A stretch of 5,417 nucleotides of DNA, from positions 1 through 5,417 of the forward strand of contig JAICIW010000183.1 of assembly GCA_025928735.1 (NCBI GenBank), given 5' to 3'. The first letter of the stretch is position 1. Every line of letters begins with the position of its first letter. Below the pieces are notes generated by a model. The model made no database searches, was not told the origin of the DNA, and saw only the letters and a list, made by a program, of their open reading frames with translations. The stretch comes from Rhodanobacteraceae bacterium (GTDB lineage Bacteria > Pseudomonadota > Gammaproteobacteria > Xanthomonadales > Rhodanobacteraceae). Both the position numbers and the translations under genes were made by a program. This document shows, piece by piece, positions 1 to 5,417 of this stretch.

Positions 1-113
1 CCCTTGATGGGCTTTTCGGTCGCGGTGTCGGGGATGACGATGCCGCCGGCGGACTTGGTTTCCGCCTCGAGGCGCTTGACGATGACGCGGTCGTGCAAAG
101 GACGAAGCTTCAT
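1..113 (-). CDS. groES: Co-chaperonin GroES (Hsp10), N-terminal part, cut by window edge
   Basis: GroES forms the heptameric lid that closes the GroEL folding chamber in the cytoplasm. Only the first 37 codons (plus two bases) are present; the rest lies beyond the left edge. The translation begins MKLRPLHDRVIVKR, the standard GroES opening, followed by the mobile loop (about residues 16-32). Its hydrophobic Ile25-Val26-Ile27 contacts GroEL, matching IVL in E. coli. The ATG at 113-111 is chosen because it gives the family N-terminus and has GGAG five bases upstream. The gene is divergent from cutA and is preceded by a CIRCE operator and a strong promoter. groEL very probably follows outside the window (family knowledge, not seen). 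Confidence 0.96.
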   Translation of the reverse strand, partial: MKLRPLHDRVIVKRLEAETKSAGGIVIPDTATEKPIK

Positions 114-118
114 GGTGA

Positions 119-122
119 CTCC
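119..122 (-). promoter_or_regulatory. Ribosome binding site of groES
   Basis: The minus strand reads GGAG here, five bases before the groES ATG. It is the clearest Shine-Dalgarno sequence in the window and fixes the groES start. Most of the plus-strand genes have only weak ones. Confidence 0.75.
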
Positions 123-154
123 AGCTGCGTTGGGGATGAAAGGGGTTGGCGTTG

Positions 155-181
155 TTAGCACTCAACAACGGCGAGTGCTAA
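155..181 (-). promoter_or_regulatory. CIRCE operator (HrcA binding site) of groES
   Basis: The sequence TTAGCACTC (155-163), nine bases, then GAGTGCTAA (173-181) is a perfect match to the CIRCE consensus 9-N9-9, with both arms exact. CIRCE is bound by the heat-shock repressor HrcA, whose activity depends on GroEL, so free chaperonin feeds back on its own transcription. The element starts at the last base of the -10 hexamer and covers the predicted transcription start, so bound HrcA would block initiation. The 41 bases from its far end to the groES ATG form the leader. Enteric gammaproteobacteria usually lack CIRCE at groESL; xanthomonads have it. Confidence 0.96.
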
Positions 182-208
182 TTGTAGGTCCGGAACTTGC
201 CGTTTCAA
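181..208 (-). promoter_or_regulatory. groES promoter, sigma70 type, possible sigma32 overlap
   Basis: On the minus strand TTGAAA (208-203) and TACAAT (186-181) are separated by 16 bases, a good match to -35 and -10 consensus. The expected start is near 174, inside CIRCE. The -35 is preceded by C, giving CTTGAAA, which is also the sigma32 -35 consensus. The matching heat-shock -10 (a C-rich CCCCAT-like box) is poor here. A purely sigma70 promoter under HrcA is therefore the safer reading, with sigma32 input only possible. Confidence 0.75.
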
Positions 209-230
209 GTCTCCGTAAGGCTGGTGAGGC

Positions 231-298
231 GGGAGAAGCCGCGCAGCGGGGTATCCCGCCGACAAACGGGACATGGCGGGATGTGCAGCGCTTCTCCC
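231..298. repeat. Nested inverted repeat in the groES-cutA divergent region
   Basis: The outer arms GGGAGAAGC (231-239) and GCTTCTCCC (290-298) are perfect 9-bp complements. Inside them ATCCCGCC (253-260) and GGCGGGAT (275-282) are perfect 8-bp complements around a 14-base loop. The flanks between outer and inner arms are unequal (13 and 7 bases). A small competing hairpin, GCGGG (246-250) with CCCGC (255-259), uses the left inner arm. No T-run follows, so it does not look like an intrinsic terminator. It lies outside the groES transcript. It could be a cutA leader structure or a DNA operator. The arms are seen directly; function is unknown. Confidence 0.55.
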
Positions 299-359
299 TC
301 GCTACCGGTTTTGCCTCCGGCCCGCCACAATCCTGGGACGTCGTGCCGGACTCGTCGCC

Positions 360-677
360 ATGCCCCTGCTCTGTCTTTCCACCTGCCCGGACGCCGAAAC
401 GGCGGCCATCATCGCGCGAGCGCTGGTCGACGAGCGGCTGGCGGCTTGCGTGAACCGGCTGCCGAGCGTGGCATCCACCTACCGCTGGCAGGGCAAAATC
501 CATGAGGATACCGAGGTCCTGCTGCTGATCAAGACCACCCGCGAACGCTTCGACACGCTGCGCGACCGGCTGGCGGAACTGCATCCCTACGAGATGCCTG
601 AACTGCTGGCGTTTGAAGCTGCGGACGGCCTGCCGGCCTATCTCGAATGGGTCGCGCGCGAAACCGCGACCCGGTGA
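360..677 (+). CDS. cutA: CutA divalent-cation tolerance protein
   Basis: This is a small cytoplasmic CutA1 protein of 105 residues (family usually about 105-115), which forms very stable trimers with a ferredoxin-like fold. In E. coli, cutA mutations were linked to copper sensitivity, but the biochemical role is still unclear. Family signatures are visible: CPDAETA near residue 9, LAACVN (28-32), YRWQGKI (41-47), E..LLIKT (52-59) and HPYEMPELL (75-83). The ATG at 360 is chosen because it starts at the family N-terminus; an in-frame ATG at 273 would add 29 unrelated residues. No good Shine-Dalgarno is seen. CACAAT at 326-331 is a weak -10 candidate. The gene lies divergent from groES and just before dsbD, as in other gammaproteobacteria. 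Confidence 0.93.
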   Translation: MPLLCLSTCPDAETAAIIARALVDERLAACVNRLPSVASTYRWQGKIHEDTEVLLLIKTTRERFDTLRDRLAELHPYEMPELLAFEAADGLPAYLEWVARETATR

Positions 678-707
678 GTGGCAGCGCGGGCGGGGGCCTG
701 CGACAAT
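678..707 (+). promoter_or_regulatory. Candidate dsbD promoter (extended -10)
   Basis: GTGGCA (678-683, four of six to TTGACA) is followed after 18 bases by GACAAT (702-707), with TG at 699-700 giving an extended -10. The expected start is near 714. It lies directly after the cutA stop and in front of the dsbD start at 763. If real, it rules out the upstream dsbD ATG at 706, which overlaps the -10. It is a pattern match only. Confidence 0.35.
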
Positions 708-762
708 GAAACCCGGCGCGGGCCGGTCTATGTGGCTCCGCCCCCGTTTTCTGGTCATCCCG

Positions 763-2589
763 ATGCTTTCCCGACCGATTCTTGTACGCCTGATGGTTTT
801 TGCGGCGGCGTTGTTCATGGCCGCGGGCGCGCATGCCCAAACCAGCAGCCCCGGCGAAGGGCTGCTGCCGGTGACGCAGGCGTTTGCGCTGAAGGCCACC
901 ATCGCCAAGCCCGGCGTCGTCGCGCTGCATTTCGACATTGCGCCGCACTATTACCTCTACCGCGGACGCATTCACGCGAAAATCCTGACGCCCGGCGTCA
1001 CGGCTGGCACGCTGCAGACGCCGGCCGGCACCCGGGAGCACGACCCCTACCTCGGCGACGTGGAGATTTATCACGACGCGGTCGAGGCATCGCTGTCGTA
1101 CACCGCGGCGGGCGCGGTACCGGCGGCGTTGAAAGTGGAAGTGGAGTACCAGGGCTGCCACGAGGTCGCCCCCAAGATCTGCTATCCGCCAAATACCGAG
1201 ACGTTCACCTTGCCCACATCCGGCGGCGGCCCGATCGGTGCGGCTGGCGGCGGGGCAGCCGACGGCGGCGCGCCGCGCAATCCGCTCACCTCGTCATTGA
1301 CGGGCGCGCCGAGCGCGCAGGCACTGGCCGGCGATCAGGCAACCGTGCAAGCGACCAGCCCCATCGGCACGGGCTTGGCGTTCGCACTGCTGTTGGCGTT
1401 CGTCGGCGGGTTGATCCTGAACCTGATGCCGTGCGTGCTGCCGGTGCTGGCGATCAAGGCAGTCGGGGTGCTGGAAGGGGGCGAGTCGCGCCAACGCGCA
1501 CGCGCGCACGCGCTGGCCTACGCCGCGGGCGTGATTGCGACCTTCCTCGCGATCGGGTTCGCGATCCTTGGGCTGCGCGGCGCCGGCCACGCGGTCGGCT
1601 GGGGCACCCAGTTGCAGCAGCCGGTAATCGTGGCGGTGCTGGCATGCGTGCTGTTTGCGGTCGGGTTGTCGATGTCGGGCGTGGTGCAGTTCGGTTCGGG
1701 ACTCGGAAATGTCGGCATTGGCTTGACCCGTCGCGGTGGCACGGCCGGGCATTTCTTCACCGGCGTGCTGGCGGTGGTCGTGGCGAGCCCTTGTACCGCG
1801 CCTTTCATGGGCGTGGCGCTGGCCTACGCGTTCGTCGCGCCGGCGGCGCACGAATTGCTGGTGATGCTGGTGCTGGGCATCGGCCTTGCCTTGCCGCTGA
1901 CGCTGATCGGCCTCGTCCCCGCGCTGGCGCGCTGGCTGCCGAAGCCCGGTCGCTGGATGGAAACGCTGAAACAGATCCTCGCGTTTCCAATGTATTTGTC
2001 GGCGGTATGGCTGGTGTGGGTGCTGGCGCACCAGCGCGGCGCGGACGCGGTGGCGCTGGTGCTGGTCGCGATGGTGCTGCTGGCCGCCGCGTCGTGGTGG
2101 CACGGACGCGGCCGGCCGGGTCGCACACTCGGCCACGCCTTCACGCTGGTGCTGGCGGTCGGGGCGGCGGCATCCCTGTACGGTGTCACGCGGGTCGCAC
2201 CGGCTTCGCAGGCCGCTTCGTTGAACGGCGACGTGATCGCCTTCAGCCCAGCCAAGCTGCAGTCGCTGCGCGACGCCGGCACGCCGGTATTCGTGGACAT
2301 CGGCGCGGATTGGTGTGTCACTTGCAAGGCCAATGAATACGCAGTGCTGAACACGCAAGGGTTCAAGCATCTGCTCGCGCAAACCGGCGCGGTGTACATG
2401 AAGGGTGACTGGACCGACGTGGATCCCGAAATCGGCGCGTACCTGAAATCCTTCCATTCGCCCGGCGTACCGCTGTACGTCGTGTATCCGCGCGGCGGGG
2501 GCGACGGGCGCGCGCTGCCGACGGTGCTGACTTCATCGCTGGTCCGCAATGCGCTGGTCCATGCCGACAGGGAACCCGCGGCGCGATGA
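763..2589 (+). CDS. dsbD: Thiol:disulfide interchange protein DsbD
   Basis: DsbD carries electrons from cytoplasmic thioredoxin through the inner membrane to periplasmic disulfide isomerases and thioredoxin-like proteins. With this start it has 608 residues (E. coli 565). Residues 1-25 look like a signal peptide ending in AHA. The alpha domain (about 27-155) has YYLYR and the Cys132/Cys140 pair in QGC...CYPP. A Gly/Ala-rich linker follows (about 160-200). The membrane domain (about 204-450) has Cys224 in MPCVLPV and Cys344 in SPCTAP, the two transmembrane redox cysteines. One more hydrophobic segment leads to the gamma thioredoxin domain with WCVTC (Cys518, Cys521). All six catalytic cysteines are present. 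In-frame ATGs at 706 and 730 are alternatives; 706 has GGGGG nine bases upstream but gives a 44-residue leader before the mature protein. The stop overlaps the next start (ATGA). Confidence 0.95.
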   Translation: MLSRPILVRLMVFAAALFMAAGAHAQTSSPGEGLLPVTQAFALKATIAKPGVVALHFDIAPHYYLYRGRIHAKILTPGVTAGTLQTPAGTREHDPYLGDVEIYHDAVEASLSYTAAGAVPAALKVEVEYQGCHEVAPKICYPPNTETFTLPTSGGGPIGAAGGGAADGGAPRNPLTSSLTGAPSAQALAGDQATVQATSPIGTGLAFALLLAFVGGLILNLMPCVLPVLAIKAVGVLEGGESRQRARAHALAYAAGVIATFLAIGFAILGLRGAGHAVGWGTQLQQPVIVAVLACVLFAVGLSMSGVVQFGSGLGNVGIGLTRRGGTAGHFFTGVLAVVVASPCTAPFMGVALAYAFVAPAAHELLVMLVLGIGLALPLTLIGLVPALARWLPKPGRWMETLKQILAFPMYLSAVWLVWVLAHQRGADAVALVLVAMVLLAAASWWHGRGRPGRTLGHAFTLVLAVGAAASLYGVTRVAPASQAASLNGDVIAFSPAKLQSLRDAGTPVFVDIGADWCVTCKANEYAVLNTQGFKHLLAQTGAVYMKGDWTDVDPEIGAYLKSFHSPGVPLYVVYPRGGGDGRALPTVLTSSLVRNALVHADREPAAR

Positions 2590-3152
2590 TGGATCGCCGC
2601 ACGATCGTGATTCTGGTGCTCGCCTGCCTTGCCGCGGCCGGCGGCTGGTGGCTGCAGAACGGATGGGCGAGCCGCATGCCGGATCAACCGCCTGCGCCCG
2701 TCGGCGTCAAGACCTTCGCGGTCGGCGATTCGGTGAGCGGCTACACATTGCCGGATGCGACGGGCCAGACCACCACGCTGGCGAAATGGCACGGCAAGGT
2801 GGTGGTGCTGAACTTCTGGGCGAGCTGGTGCGTGCCGTGCATCAAGGAAATGCCGATGCTCGCAAGGTTCCAGCACGAGCACGTGACGGACGGCTCGCAG
2901 GTCATCGGCATCGCGATGGAACAGCCGCAATCGGCGGCGGCATTCGTGAAACGGGTGGCAGTCGATTACCCCATTCTGATCGGCATAGACGCCGATCCGG
3001 TGCCCACCACCGTGTTCGGCGACACCGCGGGCTTGCTGCCCTACAGCGTGCTGATCAGCCGCGACGGTCGCATCCTGGAAACGAAACTGGGGCCGCTCGA
3101 CGAAGCGTTGCTTGAGGACTGGTTGAAAGAAGCCAACGCGGCCAAGCCCTGA
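2586..3152 (+). CDS. Membrane-anchored TlpA-family thioredoxin
   Basis: This is a 188-residue TlpA/ResA-type thiol:disulfide oxidoreductase. Residues 5-23 form one hydrophobic segment, probably an uncleaved inner-membrane anchor, with the rest periplasmic. The domain shows NFWASWCVPC with Cys82 and Cys85, and a cis-proline candidate at Pro152 in GLLPYSVLI. The WCVPC motif is as in TlpA; the CcmG/DsbE form is usually WCPTC. No cytochrome c maturation gene is nearby, so a CcmG role is not supported. The start overlaps the dsbD stop (ATGA at 2586-2589), implying translational coupling; a second ATG at 2589 (TGATG) is equally possible. AGGGA at 2569-2573 is a distant ribosome site. Inference: it takes electrons from DsbD; its client is unknown. 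Confidence 0.9.
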   Translation: MMDRRTIVILVLACLAAAGGWWLQNGWASRMPDQPPAPVGVKTFAVGDSVSGYTLPDATGQTTTLAKWHGKVVVLNFWASWCVPCIKEMPMLARFQHEHVTDGSQVIGIAMEQPQSAAAFVKRVAVDYPILIGIDADPVPTTVFGDTAGLLPYSVLISRDGRILETKLGPLDEALLEDWLKEANAAKP

Positions 3153-3256
3153 AACACGCTTGTAACTTCGTTCAACTCCGGCGAACCGCTGGACAAAAGG
3201 TGAACGACAGTTCAGACTTCGCCGCTTCCGGCTCGGCCGCAGGTTACGCTCGCAGC

Positions 3257-3700
3257 GTGGCGAAGATTCTGGTTCTCCATGGCCCCAACCTCAACCTGCT
3301 CGGGGACCGCGAGCCGGAGGTGTATGGCCGCACCACGCTCGAGGACATCGACGCCGCGCTGACTCGGCAGGCCGAGACCGCCGGCCACACGCTGACCAGT
3401 TGTCAGTCGAACGCCGAACACGAACTCGTCGAGCGGGTGCAGGCGTCCAAGCGGGATGCGACGGCTTTCATCCTGATCAACCCGGCCGCATTCACCCACA
3501 CTTCGGTGGCGCTGCGCGACGCGCTGGCCGCGGTGGCACTTCCCTTTATCGAGGTGCACCTGTCGAACCCGCAGGCACGCGAACCGTTCCGCCGCCAGTC
3601 GTATTTCTCCGACCTTGCCGTCGGTGTCGTTGCCGGTTTCGGCGCCGACAGTTATCGCTATGCGTTGGACGCCGCGATCAAGCGGCTGGCCGGCGCCTGA
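3257..3700 (+). CDS. aroQ: 3-dehydroquinate dehydratase, type II
   Basis: AroQ converts 3-dehydroquinate to 3-dehydroshikimate, the third step of the shikimate pathway, as a cytoplasmic dodecamer. With the GTG start at 3257 it has 147 residues, the usual family length, and opens MAKILVLHGPNLNLLG like other members. Visible active-site features are Arg18 and Tyr23 in the lid loop (GDREPEVYG), Asn75 and His81 in INPAAFTHTSVALRDAL, His101 in IEVHLSN and Arg112 in FRRQS. An in-frame GTG at 3200 would add 19 unconserved residues and has its only purine-rich box touching the start, so I reject it. The ribosome site for 3257 is also weak (AGG at 3241-3243). The gene lies 28 bp before accB, a common pairing. 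Confidence 0.95.
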   Translation: MAKILVLHGPNLNLLGDREPEVYGRTTLEDIDAALTRQAETAGHTLTSCQSNAEHELVERVQASKRDATAFILINPAAFTHTSVALRDALAAVALPFIEVHLSNPQAREPFRRQSYFSDLAVGVVAGFGADSYRYALDAAIKRLAGA

Positions 3701-3728
3701 CCCCTCACCCGAATACAGCGAGACCGTC

Positions 3729-4205
3729 ATGGATCTCAGAAAAGTCAAAAAGCTGATCGAACTGCTGGAAGAATCCAATCTCTCGGAACTCGAGATCAAG
3801 GAAGGCGAAGAGGTCGTCCGTCTGTCACGCTTCCCCACCGGCGGCGCGATCGCGCCGCAGATGATCGCCGCACCCGCGCCCATGATGATCGCGCCGACGG
3901 CGGCACCGGCTGCGTCCGCGGCCCCCGCCGCCGCTCCGATGCCGACAACAACCGAGCCCGGCCTGCCGGCGGGCACCGTGGTGCGTTCACCGATGGTCGG
4001 CACCTTCTACGCCGCGTCATCGCCGGGCGCCGAAGCGTTCGTGAAGGTCGGCCAACAGGTCAAGATCGGCGATCCACTGGGCGTGATCGAAGCGATGAAA
4101 ATGTTCAACCAGATCGAGGCCGAAGTGGCCGGCACTGTGCTCGCGATCGCGGCTGAAAACGGTCAGGCCGTGGAATTCGATGAACCGCTGTTCGTGATCG
4201 GCTGA
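3729..4205 (+). CDS. accB: Biotin carboxyl carrier protein of acetyl-CoA carboxylase
   Basis: AccB carries the biotin that AccC carboxylates and the AccAD transferase uses to make malonyl-CoA. It has 158 residues (E. coli 156). It opens MDLRKVKKLIELLEES, the conserved N-terminal region. An Ala/Pro-rich flexible linker spans about residues 38-80. The biotinyl domain (about 82-158) has the biotinylated Lys124 in EAMKM and a 'thumb' segment at about 95-103 (AASSPGAEA), typical of acetyl-CoA carboxylase carriers. The ATG at 3729 matches the family start; GCGAGA at 3718-3723 is a modest ribosome site. The stop TGA shares its last base with the accC ATG (TGATG), so the two subunits are probably coupled in translation. 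Confidence 0.97.
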   Translation: MDLRKVKKLIELLEESNLSELEIKEGEEVVRLSRFPTGGAIAPQMIAAPAPMMIAPTAAPAASAAPAAAPMPTTTEPGLPAGTVVRSPMVGTFYAASSPGAEAFVKVGQQVKIGDPLGVIEAMKMFNQIEAEVAGTVLAIAAENGQAVEFDEPLFVIG

Positions 4206-5417
4206 TGCCCGTGCTAGACAAAGTCCTCATTGCCAATCGCGGCGAAATCGCACTGCGCGTGCTGCGCGCCTGCCAGACCATGGGCATCAAGACGGTGGCG
4301 GTGCATTCGACCGCGGACCGGAACCTGAAGCACGTCGGCATGGCCGACGAGGCCATCTGCATCGGCCCGGCGCCGTCTGCGCAAAGCTATCTGAACATTC
4401 CGGCCATCATCGCTGCGGCGGAAGTCACCGATGCTTCAGCCATCCATCCGGGCTACGGCTTCCTTTCCGAGAACGCCGACTTCGCCGAACAGGTCGAGCA
4501 GTCGGGATTCGTGTTCGTCGGCCCGCGCGCGGAAACCATCCGCCTGATGGGCGACAAGGTCGAAGCGATCAAGGCCATGAAGGCAGCCGGCGTGCCGTGC
4601 GTGCCGGGATCGGGTGGCCCGCTCGACGATGACGTCGAACGCAGTCTCAAGATCGCGCGCGAGATCGGCTATCCGGTGCTGATCAAGGCCGCGGGCGGCG
4701 GCGGCGGCCGCGGCATGCGCGACGTGCATACCGAGGCGCACCTCGGCAACGCGATTGCCACCACGCGCGCGGAAGCCCGCGCCGCGTTCGGCAACGACAT
4801 GGTGTACATGGAGAAATTCCTGGAGAACCCGCGCCACGTGGAAATCCAGGTGCTGGCCGACGGCCAGGGCCGCGCGATCCATTTGTGCGAACGCGACTGC
4901 TCGATGCAGCGTCGCCACCAGAAGGTGGTCGAGGAAGCGCCGGCGCCCGGCATCACGCCGGAAATGCGCGCCGAGATCGGCAAGGTTTGTACCGATGCCT
5001 GCCTCCGCATCGGCTATCGCGGCGCGGGCACTTTCGAGTTCCTGTTCCAGGACGGGCGCTTTTATTTCATCGAGATGAATACACGCATCCAGGTGGAGCA
5101 TCCGGTGACCGAGTTGATCACCGGCGTGGATCTGGTGCGCGAACAATTGCTGATCGCGGCGGGCCAGCCGCTGTCGATCAAGCAGGAAGACATCGTGCCG
5201 CACGGACACGCGATCGAATGCCGCATCAATGCCGAAGATCCCGATACGTTCATGCCATCGCCCGGCATGGTGAAGCGCTTCGAGGCGCCGGGCGGTCCCG
5301 GCGTGCGGATCGACACGCATCTGTACGACGGCTACAAAATTCCGCCGAATTACGATTCGATGATCGGCAAGCTGATCGTGCATGGGCTCGATCGCAAAAC
5401 CGCGATCGCGCGGATGC
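4205..5417 (+). CDS. accC: Biotin carboxylase subunit of acetyl-CoA carboxylase, C-terminus cut by window edge
   Basis: AccC uses ATP and bicarbonate to carboxylate biotin on AccB. The frame stays open from 4205 to the right edge: 404 codons of about 450. The protein aligns without gaps to my recollection of E. coli AccC, offset by two residues. The ATP-grasp region shows IANRGEIALRVLRA near the start, Lys118 (GDKVEA), Lys161 (PVLIKA) and the glycine loop GGGGGRGM (about 164-171). Further on are His211 (PRHVEIQ), SMQRRHQKVVEEAPAPG, Glu278, Glu290 and Arg294 (EMNTRIQVEHPVTE), and the catalytic Arg340 in ECRINAEDP. No key residue is missing. The ATG overlaps the accB stop; GTG at 4211 would reproduce the E. 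coli start (MLDK) and cannot be excluded. Confidence 0.97.
   Translation, partial: MPVLDKVLIANRGEIALRVLRACQTMGIKTVAVHSTADRNLKHVGMADEAICIGPAPSAQSYLNIPAIIAAAEVTDASAIHPGYGFLSENADFAEQVEQSGFVFVGPRAETIRLMGDKVEAIKAMKAAGVPCVPGSGGPLDDDVERSLKIAREIGYPVLIKAAGGGGGRGMRDVHTEAHLGNAIATTRAEARAAFGNDMVYMEKFLENPRHVEIQVLADGQGRAIHLCERDCSMQRRHQKVVEEAPAPGITPEMRAEIGKVCTDACLRIGYRGAGTFEFLFQDGRFYFIEMNTRIQVEHPVTELITGVDLVREQLLIAAGQPLSIKQEDIVPHGHAIECRINAEDPDTFMPSPGMVKRFEAPGGPGVRIDTHLYDGYKIPPNYDSMIGKLIVHGLDRKTAIARM

Noticed and set aside
152..182. A plus-strand promoter for cutA within CIRCE (TTGTTA and GCTAAT)
   Set aside because: The spacing is 19 bases and both boxes are only four of six. The resemblance comes largely from the CIRCE arms.
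273..359. Upstream extension of cutA from the ATG at 273
   Set aside because: It adds 29 residues absent from the CutA family and begins inside the nested inverted repeat.
162..938. Minus-strand open frame of 258 codons spanning the cutA region
   Set aside because: It runs through the groES promoter, the CIRCE operator and antisense cutA and has no family similarity that I recognise.
678..2336. A 552-codon plus-strand open frame overlapping dsbD
   Set aside because: It is an Arg/Gly/Ala-rich frame shadow of dsbD with no family motif. The dsbD frame carries all six conserved cysteines, so this is a GC-content artefact.
1294..2457. Long minus-strand open frame (387 codons) antisense to dsbD, and another at 1824-2930
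   Set aside because: Both are rich in Arg, His, Gln and Ala with no recognisable motif. They lie wholly antisense to well-conserved genes, as expected of high-GC third positions.
3153..3200. Intrinsic terminator after the TlpA-like gene
   Set aside because: No strong GC stem followed by a T-run is present, so read-through into aroQ cannot be excluded.
3200..3256. Upstream extension of aroQ from the GTG at 3200
   Set aside because: It adds 19 residues before the conserved MAKILVLHGPNLNLLG start and has no properly spaced ribosome site.
4436..5383. Minus-strand open frame of 315 codons antisense to accC
   Set aside because: Its His/Asp/Arg-rich composition mirrors the accC codons. No motif or ribosome site is visible, and the accC frame is intact and fully conserved.

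Overview
The window reads as a GC-rich chromosomal housekeeping segment of a gammaproteobacterium, most likely of the Xanthomonadales/Lysobacterales (Xanthomonadaceae or Rhodanobacteraceae type). The basis is the gene order groES (divergent) - cutA - dsbD - tlpA-like - aroQ - accB - accC, which I recall as typical of that order, together with a CIRCE operator in front of groES. Enteric bacteria normally lack CIRCE at this operon. The placement is from memory of synteny and protein similarity, not from a search.

Layout. Positions 1-113 (minus strand) hold the first 37 codons of groES, running off the left edge. Upstream of it, at 119-208, are a GGAG ribosome binding site, a perfect 9-N9-9 CIRCE inverted repeat and a good sigma70-type promoter. 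All of these read leftward. From about 210 to 359 lies a divergent control region with a striking nested inverted repeat (231-298) in front of cutA. On the plus strand follow cutA (360-677), dsbD (763-2589), a membrane-anchored TlpA-like thioredoxin (2586-3152, overlapping the dsbD stop), a gap of about 100 bp, aroQ (3257-3700), accB (3729-4205) and accC (4205 to the right edge, about 45 C-terminal residues missing). The only clear gaps among the plus-strand genes are 678-762 and 3153-3256; a promoter candidate sits in the first.

How the genes work together. GroES is the chaperonin lid. CutA, DsbD and the TlpA-like protein form an envelope redox/metal-tolerance group: DsbD moves electrons from cytoplasmic thioredoxin across the inner membrane, and the anchored TlpA-like protein is a plausible recipient. 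AroQ makes 3-dehydroshikimate in the shikimate pathway. AccB and AccC are the biotin carrier and biotin carboxylase of acetyl-CoA carboxylase, the first committed step of fatty acid synthesis. AccB and AccC are coupled by a TGATG stop/start overlap.

I see no mobile element, CRISPR array, tRNA, rRNA or phage gene. I do not find an undescribed system. The least explained items are the nested inverted repeat before cutA and the possible structures in the aroQ leader.
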